Made by a program: the position numbers and the translations under genes. A stretch of 38,560 nt of DNA from Bacteroidaceae bacterium (lineage in GTDB: Bacteria > Bacteroidota > Bacteroidia > Bacteroidales > Barnesiellaceae_A). The stretch is taken from assembly GCA_017555825.1 (NCBI GenBank), contig JAFZFQ010000048.1, forward strand, positions 1-38,560, read 5' to 3'. The notes below the pieces were generated by a model, which saw only the letters and a program-made list of their open reading frames with translations, did no database searches and was not told the DNA's origin. Below, one piece after another: positions 17,224 through 25,343 of the stretch (positions within the stretch are counted from its first letter, which is position 1; each line of letters opens with the position of its first letter).

Positions 17224-18126
17224 TCAATATTCGCCACGTGCAAGCCACTCTTGCACATAGTCAATAAAGTCTTTCACCACATCTTTTGTCGCACTCATCG
17301 TGCGCACAAAAGCACATTGACGAATAGTAGATACACCCTCTATCTCTATTACTTTGTACTCGCCGGCACGCAGGTCACGCACAAAGGCTCGCTCCGACAC
17401 AAAGGCCAGGCTATCGGCATGAACAATATAGCGTTTCATCGCCTCATCACTACCGAGCCTCATCACAACATTGAGCGTAGCAAGGGGTATCTGACGTGTA
17501 GCAAAAAGCTGCTCAACGCATCGGTTTACATCGGCTCCTTCATAGCCCAGCACAAGGGGCATTGTGGCAAGTTGGTCGAGTGTCACCACATCGAGCGAAG
17601 CCCAACGGCCTCGCATAGGCGCCACCAAGAGTAGCTCATCCTGCACAATGGGGGTATATCGCAATGTAGATCTGCGTGTCACACACTCAACCAATCCCAA
17701 GTCTACACGCCCTTCGGCAACAGCCTCTTCTATCTCTTGGCTATTACCCTCTACAAGCGAGAGCTTTATCTGCTTGAACTTGGTTGCAAACGAGGCCATA
17801 CAAGCAGGCAACACATATTGTGCCATTACCGGTGTTGCACCCAATCGCAACTCTCCGGCATGGTGTCGGTCGAGCAGTCGCATATCGAAGTCGAGAGCTC
17901 TATAACACTCCGATATTTGAGTAGCATGCAGCAACAACAATTCGCCCGCCTCGGTTATCTCTATCGAGGTTGCATAGCGGTTAAAGAGCTGTACACCAAG
18001 CTCCTGCTCCAGTTCTTGTATGTGTCTACTCACAGCGGGTTGCGTTATGTGCAACTCCTGCGCAGCCTTGGTAAAACTCAGGTTATGCGCCACACTGCAA
18101 AATACCTTCAGACGAAAACTATACAT
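17224..18126 (-). CDS. LysR family transcriptional regulator
   Basis: This 300-residue protein has an N-terminal winged helix-turn-helix (residues about 3-60; SFTKAAQELHITQPAVSRHI at 17-36) and a C-terminal type 2 periplasmic-binding-like effector domain (GELRLGATPVMAQYVLP onward). The length is standard. It is the last gene of a gldB-aroE-lysR run (15-bp gap after aroE) and converges on the YeiH-family permease, a plausible but unproven target. The effector is unknown. Confidence 0.92.
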   Translation of the reverse strand: MYSFRLKVFCSVAHNLSFTKAAQELHITQPAVSRHIQELEQELGVQLFNRYATSIEITEAGELLLLHATQISECYRALDFDMRLLDRHHAGELRLGATPVMAQYVLPACMASFATKFKQIKLSLVEGNSQEIEEAVAEGRVDLGLVECVTRRSTLRYTPIVQDELLLVAPMRGRWASLDVVTLDQLATMPLVLGYEGADVNRCVEQLFATRQIPLATLNVVMRLGSDEAMKRYIVHADSLAFVSERAFVRDLRAGEYKVIEIEGVSTIRQCAFVRTMSATKDVVKDFIDYVQEWLARGEY

Positions 18127-18141
18127 ATCTGCTTCCTCTTG

Positions 18142-18885
18142 TTATTTATTCCATATCTCCCAGGCAGCATCGGCTTGGGCATAAAGCATCTTCAATCCAT
18201 TACACACCGTTGCGCCATACTCGGTCGACCGACGCATAAAGAGCGTACTCTCGGGGTTGTATACCACATCGTAGCACAAGTGTTGCGCAGTAAGGGTCTC
18301 GTATGGTATGGGCGGGCAATCATCTATATGCGGATACATACCCAACGGGGTTGTATTGACAATAACTGTATATTGCGCCATCACATCGGGTGTGAGTGCA
18401 TCATACCCCAACTCACCTTGACGTGGTGTACGCGACACACACGTTACGGCAATCGACAAGTCTTTGAGCACTGCACATACAGCCTTCGAAGCACCTCCTG
18501 TGCCTAACACCAGCGCATGTTTATGATGTGGCTGTAACAGAGGGATTAGCGTATTGCGAAACCCTACATAATCACTATTATACCCCACCATTCGCACACA
18601 ATCATTATCACGTTCTACGCGTATGACATTGACCGCTCCTATCGCACGAGCCACTTCGTCAATATCATCGAGCAGAGGCATTACAGCCTGCTTATAGGGT
18701 ATGGTAACATTGAGCCCCTCAAGATTGGTATCACTCTCGACAATCGAGCGCAATTGAGACAAGTCGGCCAACTCATAGTTTTCGTACACCGCATCGAGCC
18801 CCCAACGTGCAAATCGCTCGTTGTGATAACCTCTCGAAAAAGAGTGTTGTAGCGGGTAGCCGAGTAGACCAAACTTACGACTCAT
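18142..18885 (-). CDS. aroE: Shikimate dehydrogenase
   Basis: AroE reduces 3-dehydroshikimate to shikimate with NADPH in aromatic amino-acid and chorismate synthesis. The 247-residue length is slightly short but complete. The substrate-binding site is visible as SFSRGYHN (residues 15-22), catalytic K65 in NVTIPYK, and D105 in GYNSDYVGF. The nucleotide-binding loop is GTGGASKAV (128-136), and the C-terminal motif NGLKMLYAQADAAWEIW is typical. It lies 10 bp after the gldB-like gene and 15 bp before the LysR gene, on one probable transcript. Confidence 0.95.
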   Translation of the reverse strand: MSRKFGLLGYPLQHSFSRGYHNERFARWGLDAVYENYELADLSQLRSIVESDTNLEGLNVTIPYKQAVMPLLDDIDEVARAIGAVNVIRVERDNDCVRMVGYNSDYVGFRNTLIPLLQPHHKHALVLGTGGASKAVCAVLKDLSIAVTCVSRTPRQGELGYDALTPDVMAQYTVIVNTTPLGMYPHIDDCPPIPYETLTAQHLCYDVVYNPESTLFMRRSTEYGATVCNGLKMLYAQADAAWEIWNK

Positions 18886-18895
18886 ACCTCACACT

Positions 18896-19894
18896 TTATC
18901 GGGCGTTGTAGTACGACTTTTGAAACATATCCATGTAAGGAGTCCTATCGTTTACCAACTCCTCGACACTCACATGCTCCTCTTCCATGTAGCGTTGCAC
19001 GATGCGCCAACCTACCCATCTACCCACTCTTGCAGGCGAGTCTTGTGTGAGTGTGGCTGTGAACGGTCCGGGATAGATATACTTGTTGATTGTCATGCGG
19101 TCGTGTGTAAAGAGGTGACATTGCTCTACAATCTTGTTCCATATCTCCTCTTCATATTGCATGCACCAAGCCTCTTGCTCGGGTGTGTAGCGCAACACGG
19201 TAGTTACCGTTGCATCGTCGAGCACACCGGCCAACACATGCGCAACTATACCCTCATATACCATCACTTCGAGCAGATTGCCCTTGGGTGCCGGTATCAT
19301 ATTGCGCACCATCACCTCGCCCACATCGGGTAGCAAGCACTCGCAACTGTGCAGTGGCATTTCATAGATTTTATAACGCGTTTCATACAACTCATAATCG
19401 GCACCCAAATAACAATCGAGCGACACCGATATAAGCGAGTCTACCGCCACCACAGGTATCTTCAAGCCCGATATATGCGATTGGAAAATATAATCTTTGC
19501 CATCGGGAAAGAGTTTTTTGTAACGCGCCAACATCTGGGCCAGCGACGCCTCTATATCGCTCATATCGGAGTACATGCATTGTGTATCTTCATACAATTT
19601 CTTCACATTCGATATTTCCATGTATCGAGTCAGGCTCTCATAGAAATAGGGAGCTCCAAGAAATCGCATCAAATGCAGGTTATAGATAGTCCAGAAATCG
19701 CCCGCTTGCTCTTCCAAGGCTTGACGCTGCAACGAGTCGGGCTCGTTGACATAGTTATAGACAAGCGAGTCGAATCGTGTCACGTGCACAGGCTCTGCCC
19801 TACCGACCTTGACATGATGATAATCCGACACGCCACACGATGCCAGCAACAACACAGCCAACACAAAGGCCGATACAATATGCTTTACATTCAT
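18896..19894 (-). CDS. GldB-like lipoprotein
   Basis: This 332-residue lipoprotein has the lipobox LLLASC with acylated C20, so it should be membrane-anchored in the periplasm. The body matches the GldB family named from gliding Flavobacteria, including the C-terminal patterns TINKYIYPGPFTATLTQDSP and ARVGRWVGWRIVQRYMEE. GldB is widespread in non-gliding Bacteroidales, where its role is not clear; its presence alone does not show motility. It heads a gldB-aroE-lysR transcript, and a promoter candidate lies about 70 bases upstream (19995 to 19965). Confidence 0.85.
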   Translation of the reverse strand: MNVKHIVSAFVLAVLLLASCGVSDYHHVKVGRAEPVHVTRFDSLVYNYVNEPDSLQRQALEEQAGDFWTIYNLHLMRFLGAPYFYESLTRYMEISNVKKLYEDTQCMYSDMSDIEASLAQMLARYKKLFPDGKDYIFQSHISGLKIPVVAVDSLISVSLDCYLGADYELYETRYKIYEMPLHSCECLLPDVGEVMVRNMIPAPKGNLLEVMVYEGIVAHVLAGVLDDATVTTVLRYTPEQEAWCMQYEEEIWNKIVEQCHLFTHDRMTINKYIYPGPFTATLTQDSPARVGRWVGWRIVQRYMEEEHVSVEELVNDRTPYMDMFQKSYYNAR

Positions 19895-19964
19895 ACTTTT
19901 GATTACTTACTGATTTTCAAAACTTTTAACCATACAGTACAGCACACAAAAAGCCATACTATTG

Positions 19965-19995
19965 CAAAGATAGGCATTTTTTTATCAACAACAAT
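19965..19995 (-). promoter_or_regulatory. Candidate promoter of the gldB-aroE-lysR run
   Basis: On the minus strand, ATTG (19995-19992) precedes TATCTTTG (19972-19965) by 19 bp. The -7 box is a perfect TAnnTTTG match; the -33 box has one mismatch. The predicted leader is about 60 bases. Confidence 0.5.
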
Positions 19996-20128
19996 AGTTT
20001 CAAAACAAAGAGATAGAAATACCTCGACACAGTAGCGTCACAACGCCATTTATAGCCATTTTCAGATTTTTTAGTACAACGACCCTTTTTCGGTCTCCCA
20101 AAAGCAATGTCTATAGACATTTTTTTGT

Positions 20129-20136
20129 ATTTTTGC
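20129..20136 (+). promoter_or_regulatory. Candidate -7 box for the amidase gene
   Basis: TATTTTTG fits TAnnTTTG and lies 30 bases before the amidase ATG at 20167. No TTTG stands at the right distance upstream, so this rests on the -7 box alone. The rest of the 272-base divergent gap shows nothing else clear. Confidence 0.35.
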
Positions 20137-20166
20137 ACGAAATTTATTTCTAAGAAATAACTACAA

Positions 20167-21384
20167 ATGTCAAGCATCAAAGCCATCACAACAGCAATAT
20201 CGACTATAGGCAAGCTCACCGTGCTTATAGCCCTGCTGTTGCTATCGCCCATGGCTGTGGCACAACAAGCGCAAGACAACAAGTTTGTGGTTATTCTCGA
20301 TGCCGGTCATGGTGGCAACGATGCCGGCGCAATAGGTATCAAGGGCAAGGAAAAAAACATCAACCTCAACGTTGTACTCAAGGTTGGTAAACTCATCGAA
20401 GCCAACATGCCCGACGTCACTGTCAAGTACACCCGCAAGAAAGACGTATTTGTAGGATTGAAAGAGCGCACCGAATTTGCCCACAAAAACAATGGCAACC
20501 TATTTATCTCGGTACACGCCAACTCTATCTCCAAGAAAAACAAAAACCGCAAGACAATCAAAGGCGCTTCGACCTACGTACTGGGTACCGCCAAGAATGC
20601 CAAGAACCTGGAGATAGCACAACGCGAGAACTCGGTAATCATGCTCGAAGACGACTACAACAGCAAGTACGAAGGCTTCGACCCCTCGTCGCCCGAGTCA
20701 TACATCATTTTCGAGACAATGCAAACAGCATTTCTCGATCAAAGCATTTCGTTTGCCGCGCTGGTACAAAACCAGATGGTGAACGTAGCCAGCCGCACCG
20801 ACCGAGGTGTGCGTCAAAACGGATTCTACGTCCTCGCCTACACAGGTATGCCCTCGGTTCTTGTCGAGCTCGACTTTATATGCAACCCCACACAAGAGTC
20901 GTACATGCTCTCTGAGAAAGGTCAAGACGAAATGGCACAAGCCATTTACAACGCTTTTGTTACCTACAAAGCCAGCTACGACGGCAAGAGCGATGCCATT
21001 GCCGCCATGCAACAAGCTCAAGCCAAAGCTGCCGACTACGACGAAGATAGACACATCGAAGAGGAGGCCGGCGACAACAATACAACCACCGAGTGCAACG
21101 AAAACAAACAAAGCACCGAAACCGACAACAGCGCAACCACAACCCAAGCCGGCGAACGCATCTACAAAGTACAGTTCATGGCATTGCCCAAGAAACTCGG
21201 CACCAAGAGCAAAGAGTACAAAGGTCTCACACCGGTCGAGGTTTACTACGACAAAGGATACTACAAATATACCTATGGCTCATCACGCACACGAGAAGGC
21301 ATTGAAGACGAGTTCCGCCAAGCTCGCAAGCTATTCAAAGACGCCTTTATCATCGTAATGCAAGATGGCAAGAGAGTTGAATAA
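20167..21384 (+). CDS. Secreted N-acetylmuramoyl-L-alanine amidase
   Basis: This is an Amidase_3-type zinc enzyme (405 residues) that removes stem peptides from murein in the periplasm, as in daughter-cell separation. The signal peptide spans residues 1-33 (VLIALLLLSPMAVAQ). The zinc-site residues are H48 in LDAGHGGNDAG, E62 and H117 in SVHANS, and the catalytic Glu lies in VLVELDFICN. After the catalytic domain comes a low-complexity linker rich in N, T, E and Q (residues about 285-330). A C-terminal domain of about 70 residues (YKVQFMALPKKL onward) resembles a SPOR-like murein-binding fold. It precedes the MCE gene by 72 bases on the same strand. Confidence 0.93.
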   Translation: MSSIKAITTAISTIGKLTVLIALLLLSPMAVAQQAQDNKFVVILDAGHGGNDAGAIGIKGKEKNINLNVVLKVGKLIEANMPDVTVKYTRKKDVFVGLKERTEFAHKNNGNLFISVHANSISKKNKNRKTIKGASTYVLGTAKNAKNLEIAQRENSVIMLEDDYNSKYEGFDPSSPESYIIFETMQTAFLDQSISFAALVQNQMVNVASRTDRGVRQNGFYVLAYTGMPSVLVELDFICNPTQESYMLSEKGQDEMAQAIYNAFVTYKASYDGKSDAIAAMQQAQAKAADYDEDRHIEEEAGDNNTTTECNENKQSTETDNSATTTQAGERIYKVQFMALPKKLGTKSKEYKGLTPVEVYYDKGYYKYTYGSSRTREGIEDEFRQARKLFKDAFIIVMQDGKRVE

Positions 21385-21456
21385 TACATATAAATATAAA
21401 GGGAATTAACAGAACATACGGCTCACAAAGCCGAACAATTAAAAAGCTATAAGATT

Positions 21457-22338
21457 ATGAGAAAGTTTTTCACCAAAGAAGTAAAAATCGGTATTTCGGC
21501 AATTGTATGCCTTGTTTTGATGTTTATCGTCATTAATTTTCTCAAGGGCATCGATGTTACAAAACCAGCCAACTACTATACCATAAAATTTAACAACGTG
21601 AGCGACGTGATGGTATCTACCCCCGTCACTGTCAATGGTTATAAAGTTGGTGTTGTACACGAAATGCAATATGACTACGAGTCGAACAATGGCGCATTGG
21701 TTATGATCAACCTCGACAAAGAGTTGCGCATACCCCGCGATAGCAAAATCTCTATCAGCAAGACCCTCATGGGCAACGCCAGCATCAACATCGACCTCAA
21801 CCCCTACGTGAGCGAGTACTACGAGTCGGGCGACGTTATCGAAGGTTCGGCAGGCAACGACCTCATGAGTAGCCTTGGAGGTATGATGCCCCAAATTACA
21901 GAAATTGTTGCCAAGGTAGACAGCGTATTGGGTGGCGTAAACGCTCTTGTAAACGACCCCGCACTGCTTGCTGCCATACAACGCCTCGACGGCATCACTG
22001 CCAACTTGCACAACATGACAAGCGAGCTCGACAAGACCATGCAAAACGACTTACCCCAAATCGTTGAGAATGTAACTACTATAACCAACAACGTAGACAC
22101 ACTCACCAATACACTCAACGCATTGCCCATCGAGGCTACTTTGGCACAAGTTACTACCCTGCTCAACAACGTAGAGCAAGCCACCGCGCAACTCAACCAA
22201 ACCGACAACACTGCAGGTCTCTTACTCAACGACCAAGAGCTCTACAACCGATTGAACAATACTGTGGCAAGTCTCGATTCGCTCCTCACAGATATTCGTC
22301 TCAACCCCAAAAAATATATCAACGTCAAAGTATTTTGA
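21457..22338 (+). CDS. MCE/MlaD family protein
   Basis: This 293-residue protein has one N-terminal membrane helix (about residues 11-29), then an MCE domain (about 38-115: VSDVMVSTPVTVNGYKVGVV, IPRDSKISIS) and a long helical C-terminal region (about 135-285) predicted to form a coiled coil. MCE proteins form hexameric rings that shuttle phospholipids between the inner and outer membranes, with an MlaE/MlaF ABC permease. No permease or ATPase gene is adjacent. The neighbour upstream is the amidase, a pairing I believe is common in Bacteroidota. A small hairpin (CGGC...GCCG, 21419-21433) lies just before the start. Confidence 0.88.
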   Translation: MRKFFTKEVKIGISAIVCLVLMFIVINFLKGIDVTKPANYYTIKFNNVSDVMVSTPVTVNGYKVGVVHEMQYDYESNNGALVMINLDKELRIPRDSKISISKTLMGNASINIDLNPYVSEYYESGDVIEGSAGNDLMSSLGGMMPQITEIVAKVDSVLGGVNALVNDPALLAAIQRLDGITANLHNMTSELDKTMQNDLPQIVENVTTITNNVDTLTNTLNALPIEATLAQVTTLLNNVEQATAQLNQTDNTAGLLLNDQELYNRLNNTVASLDSLLTDIRLNPKKYINVKVF

Positions 22339-22450
22339 TAAATAAAATAAGAGTTTTTATTATTTAGAAAGTGTCTAAATAAAATCGGGGAAACAAAAAG
22401 TATTTACCACCTCATTTTAGACCACTCTCACGATACTTTTAGGAAACTTT

Positions 22451-22477
22451 GGGGCAGTTTTAAGAAGAAACTGCCCC
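22451..22477 (+). terminator. Terminator after the MCE gene
   Basis: GGGGCAGTTT (22451-22460) pairs perfectly with AAACTGCCCC (22468-22477) around a 7-base loop, 112 bases after the MCE stop and followed by a short T-containing stretch. Upstream of it an imperfect inverted repeat (AGTGTCTAAAT 22370-22380 and ATTTTAGACCACT 22414-22426) is of unknown meaning. Confidence 0.65.
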
Positions 22478-22521
22478 ACTCGTTTTCCAACTAATATACT
22501 ATTTTTCAACAGATTGCACAT

Positions 22522-22537
22522 TTTACACCTGTGTAAA
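22522..22537. promoter_or_regulatory. Palindrome in the dnaA upstream region
   Basis: TTTACAC-CT-GTGTAAA is a perfect 7-bp inverted repeat about 170 bases before dnaA. Each arm resembles the TNCACA core of a DnaA box (TTATCCACA), and TTGTCCGCA at 22542-22550 differs from it at two positions. It may be an autoregulatory DnaA site or another operator. The remainder of the 366-base gap is AT-rich (especially 22590-22690), with no coding frame and no clear promoter. Confidence 0.4.
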
Positions 22538-22704
22538 CTGGTTGTCCGCAAGGCTATATTGTAAGTTGTTGTAGGTTAGCGTCTTGTAACGAAACGAAAA
22601 AAGCAAATTTTTCGGCATTTGATTTTCAAAAAAAAATGTTTGAATTTTGTATGCTGAAAAGTAAGCGCAATTAAAAAAGTAAACATAAAGCTACATATTA
22701 TATA

Positions 22705-24108
22705 ATGAGTTTGGAACATGTCGCATTATGGGATAAGTGCCTCAGCATTATCAAAGACAATGTTGATGAGGTAGCGTACGAAAAATGGTTCGTACCTATC
22801 AAGTCACACTCTTACGATAACAATGTGCTGGTACTTCACGTCCCCTCTGATTTCTTCCGAGAGTATATCGAGGAGCACTACATTGAATTATTAAAGACTG
22901 TACTCGTGCGCGTGTACGGCAATAAAATTCAAAAGTTGTTGTACAAAGTTACTGTTGTAGAAAATCCTGCAACAACAGTCAACATATTGTCTCCCGAGAA
23001 ATCTATCCCGGTAGCTCGCAACATGCGTCAAGGTCTCCCCGTAGAACCCACCAATCCGTTCCAAGCTCAAGAATACGACGACCTCGCATCGCAGCTCAAC
23101 CCCTACTACACTTTCAACAACTACTACTCAAGCAACAGCAATAAAGTAGCACGTATTACAGGCGAGGCAGTAGCAGCCTCTCCCGGCAACAACCCATTCA
23201 ACCCCATGTTCATCTATGGCGAGTCGGGTGTGGGCAAGACTCACCTCGTGCAAGCCATCGGTGCCAAGATCAAGGAGCAAAATCCTCGTTCGCGCGTGTT
23301 GTATCTCTCGGCCAACTTATTCCAACAACAATACACCACTGCCGTGCGCAACAACCAAGTGAACGACTTCATCAACTTCTACCAAAGTATCGATGTATTG
23401 CTCATGGACGACATCCAGGAGTTTGCCGGCAAGACTCAGACACAAAACACATTCTTCCACATATTCAACCACTTGCACCTCAACAACAAGCAGCTCGTAC
23501 TCACCTGCGACCGTCCTCCTGTAGAGCTCGAAGGCATTGTACCCCGTCTGCTCACTCGTTTCAAATGGGGCTTGCAGACCGAGGTTGAACGTCCCGACTT
23601 CTCTTTGCGTCGCGACATCCTTCACAACAAGATCGAGCGCGATGGTCTCACCATCTCCGACGATATTGTTGACTACATTGCTCGCAACGTTACCGACAAC
23701 GTGCGCGACCTCGAAGGCACTATCGTATCGCTCATGGCTCACGCTATGGCTTTCAATCACGATGTTACCCTCGACCTCGCCGAGCAAGTTGTGGCTCGCA
23801 GTGTGAAGATGGTCAAGAAACAAATCACTATCGACACCGTGCGCAACGCTGTGTGCTCATACTACAACATGAAGCCCGAGACTCTTGTCACACGCTCGCG
23901 CAAACGCGAGATTGTGGTAGCTCGCCAAGTTGCCATGTACCTCACCAAGAAGCACACTACCATGGCATTGGCCGGCATCGGTTCGCTCTTGGGTCGATAC
24001 GACCACGCTACTGTATTGCACGCATGCAAGACTATCGAGGGTCAAATGCAAGTAGACAAAGAGTTGCAAAAATCGCTCGATGAGATTGAAAAACTACTCG
24101 TTGCATAA
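22705..24108 (+). CDS. dnaA: Chromosomal replication initiator protein DnaA
   Basis: DnaA is the AAA+ ATPase that binds DnaA boxes and opens the replication origin. The 467 residues contain domain I (about 1-80: LWDKCLSIIKDNVDEVAYEKWFVPI), a variable linker (about 90-150) and the AAA+ domain. Walker A is GESGVGKT at 172-179 and Walker B is LLMDDIQ near 232-238. The C-terminal DNA-binding domain has the DnaA signature around RYDHATVLHACKT (431-443). It stands alone, without the dnaN-recF-gyrB cluster seen in many other phyla, and ends in a clear terminator. Whether oriC is nearby is not shown by the sequence. Confidence 0.97.
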   Translation: MSLEHVALWDKCLSIIKDNVDEVAYEKWFVPIKSHSYDNNVLVLHVPSDFFREYIEEHYIELLKTVLVRVYGNKIQKLLYKVTVVENPATTVNILSPEKSIPVARNMRQGLPVEPTNPFQAQEYDDLASQLNPYYTFNNYYSSNSNKVARITGEAVAASPGNNPFNPMFIYGESGVGKTHLVQAIGAKIKEQNPRSRVLYLSANLFQQQYTTAVRNNQVNDFINFYQSIDVLLMDDIQEFAGKTQTQNTFFHIFNHLHLNNKQLVLTCDRPPVELEGIVPRLLTRFKWGLQTEVERPDFSLRRDILHNKIERDGLTISDDIVDYIARNVTDNVRDLEGTIVSLMAHAMAFNHDVTLDLAEQVVARSVKMVKKQITIDTVRNAVCSYYNMKPETLVTRSRKREIVVARQVAMYLTKKHTTMALAGIGSLLGRYDHATVLHACKTIEGQMQVDKELQKSLDEIEKLLVA

Positions 24109-24132
24109 TCGACAACACGATATAACCCACAA

Positions 24133-24171
24133 GCGGATGCATTCACACAGCAGAATGTATCCGCATTTTTT
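24133..24171 (+). terminator. Terminator after dnaA
   Basis: GCGGATGCATTC (24133-24144) pairs with GAATGTATCCGC (24153-24164, one G-T pair) and is followed by A and six Ts. It is a textbook intrinsic terminator 24 bases after the dnaA stop. Confidence 0.88.
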
Positions 24172-24190
24172 ATAAAATTACCACAATCTC

Positions 24191-24222
24191 CTTGCACTAC
24201 AGCCTTTTCGATAGTACATTTG
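24191..24222 (+). promoter_or_regulatory. Promoter of the radical SAM operon
   Basis: CTTG (24191-24194), a 20-bp spacer and TACATTTG (24215-24222) fit the Bacteroidota consensus with one mismatch in the -33 box. The predicted start near 24229 supports the radical SAM ATG at 24255 rather than an earlier in-frame TTG at 24192. Confidence 0.6.
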
Positions 24223-24254
24223 CACCGATAACTAACATCAATAAAGGCACACAC

Positions 24255-25097
24255 ATGACATCCTCAACCGGCACACATACAGCACCCATCATGGGCATTA
24301 GCCGCCACCGTCTTTCGTCCGATGGTCGAGGCGTCACCACCCTCGTGGGCCTACATGGCTGTCCGCTTCATTGCCACTATTGCCTCAACGACAAGTGCCA
24401 CGAGCCCGCAGGCATAAGGCACATGATGTCGGCACAAAAGCTTTACGATACAGTGTGTTGCGACAATATATACTTCTGCGCCACAGGCGGAGGCATCACC
24501 TTTGGTGGTGGCGAACCGGCATTGCACAGCGACTTTATAGAGGAGTTTGCCCACCTCAACAAGCAAGGCTGGAACATCACATTAGAGACCTCGCTCAACG
24601 TTCCTGCTCACCACATAGCACAGCTACTACCGGTTGTCGACGACTATATCATCGACATCAAGAGCCTCAACCCTACTATATACCGCACATACACAGGAGT
24701 ATCTATCGAACCACTCTTGAGCAACCTCACCCACCTCATAGAGCAAGGCAAAGCACCACACATCACCGTGCGCACACCCCTCATACCGGGCTACAACACC
24801 ACACAAGATGTAGAGGAGAGCACCGAAAAGCTGAGAGCGATGGGTATCACCCGCATCGACAACTTCACCTACCATACCCATCCTACACAGCGCACCAAGC
24901 CCGACGGCAAACAAGGCAAGAGCACTTGCAACGTACTCAAGAAGATACGCACCATCATTGCCGATGCCAACCACATTGCCTACACACCCACTCCCTGCAC
25001 GCACTCCTCGTGTACAACGGGCAACTGCCCCATGTGCGAGCAAGAATTGGCATGGCTCACCAACCGGATTGCAACATTACAAAACCCCATATTATAA
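24255..25097 (+). CDS. Radical SAM protein, glycyl-radical-enzyme-activase-like
   Basis: This 280-residue radical SAM enzyme has the cluster-binding motif C36-PLH-C40-HY-C43, followed by the SAM-contacting GGGEP motif at 84-88 (TGGGITFGGGEPALHSDF). Its pattern resembles pyruvate formate-lyase activating enzymes and their uncharacterised relatives (DDYIIDIKSLNPTIYRTYTG, VRTPLIPGYNTT). The C-terminus carries four extra cysteines (C248, C253, C258, C261), a likely site for zinc or a second iron-sulfur cluster. No glycyl-radical enzyme is encoded nearby, so activase function is not supported by context. It is followed after 18 bp by a small unknown gene and then a TonB-dependent receptor. The start at 24255 is chosen from the promoter position. 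Confidence 0.82.
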   Translation: MTSSTGTHTAPIMGISRHRLSSDGRGVTTLVGLHGCPLHCHYCLNDKCHEPAGIRHMMSAQKLYDTVCCDNIYFCATGGGITFGGGEPALHSDFIEEFAHLNKQGWNITLETSLNVPAHHIAQLLPVVDDYIIDIKSLNPTIYRTYTGVSIEPLLSNLTHLIEQGKAPHITVRTPLIPGYNTTQDVEESTEKLRAMGITRIDNFTYHTHPTQRTKPDGKQGKSTCNVLKKIRTIIADANHIAYTPTPCTHSSCTTGNCPMCEQELAWLTNRIATLQNPIL

Positions 25098-25115
25098 CCT
25101 CTTAAACAACCCACT

Positions 25116-25340
25116 ATGTTGATAGACGACCTTGACAAACTCATGAACGAAATGGGCGCAAAGCAACAAGGCATGCGCCACATCGACCCTTCAATACACC
25201 ACACTACAGGCCTTATACCCGAGTGCGACGATACACCCACCACACCCATCGAGCCCTGTACAGGACTCATCAACGAGTTCAACGCATTGGTGGGCGACAT
25301 TTCTATACCCGAAGACAACGACACCGAACAACAGCAGTAA
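25116..25340 (+). CDS. Small acidic protein of unknown function between radical SAM and receptor genes
   Basis: This 74-residue protein (MLIDDLDKLMNEMG...) is not recognised. It has no signal peptide or membrane segment and is acidic, rich in D, E and T, with two cysteines. There is a weak internal echo: TTGLIPEC and PCTGLINEF. Spacing argues that it is real: it starts 18 bp after the radical SAM stop and ends three bases before the receptor start, so translation is probably coupled. Possible roles include a modified peptide substrate or a partner of the radical SAM protein; neither is shown by the sequence. Confidence 0.6.
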   Translation: MLIDDLDKLMNEMGAKQQGMRHIDPSIHHTTGLIPECDDTPTTPIEPCTGLINEFNALVGDISIPEDNDTEQQQ

Positions 25341-25343
25341 TAT

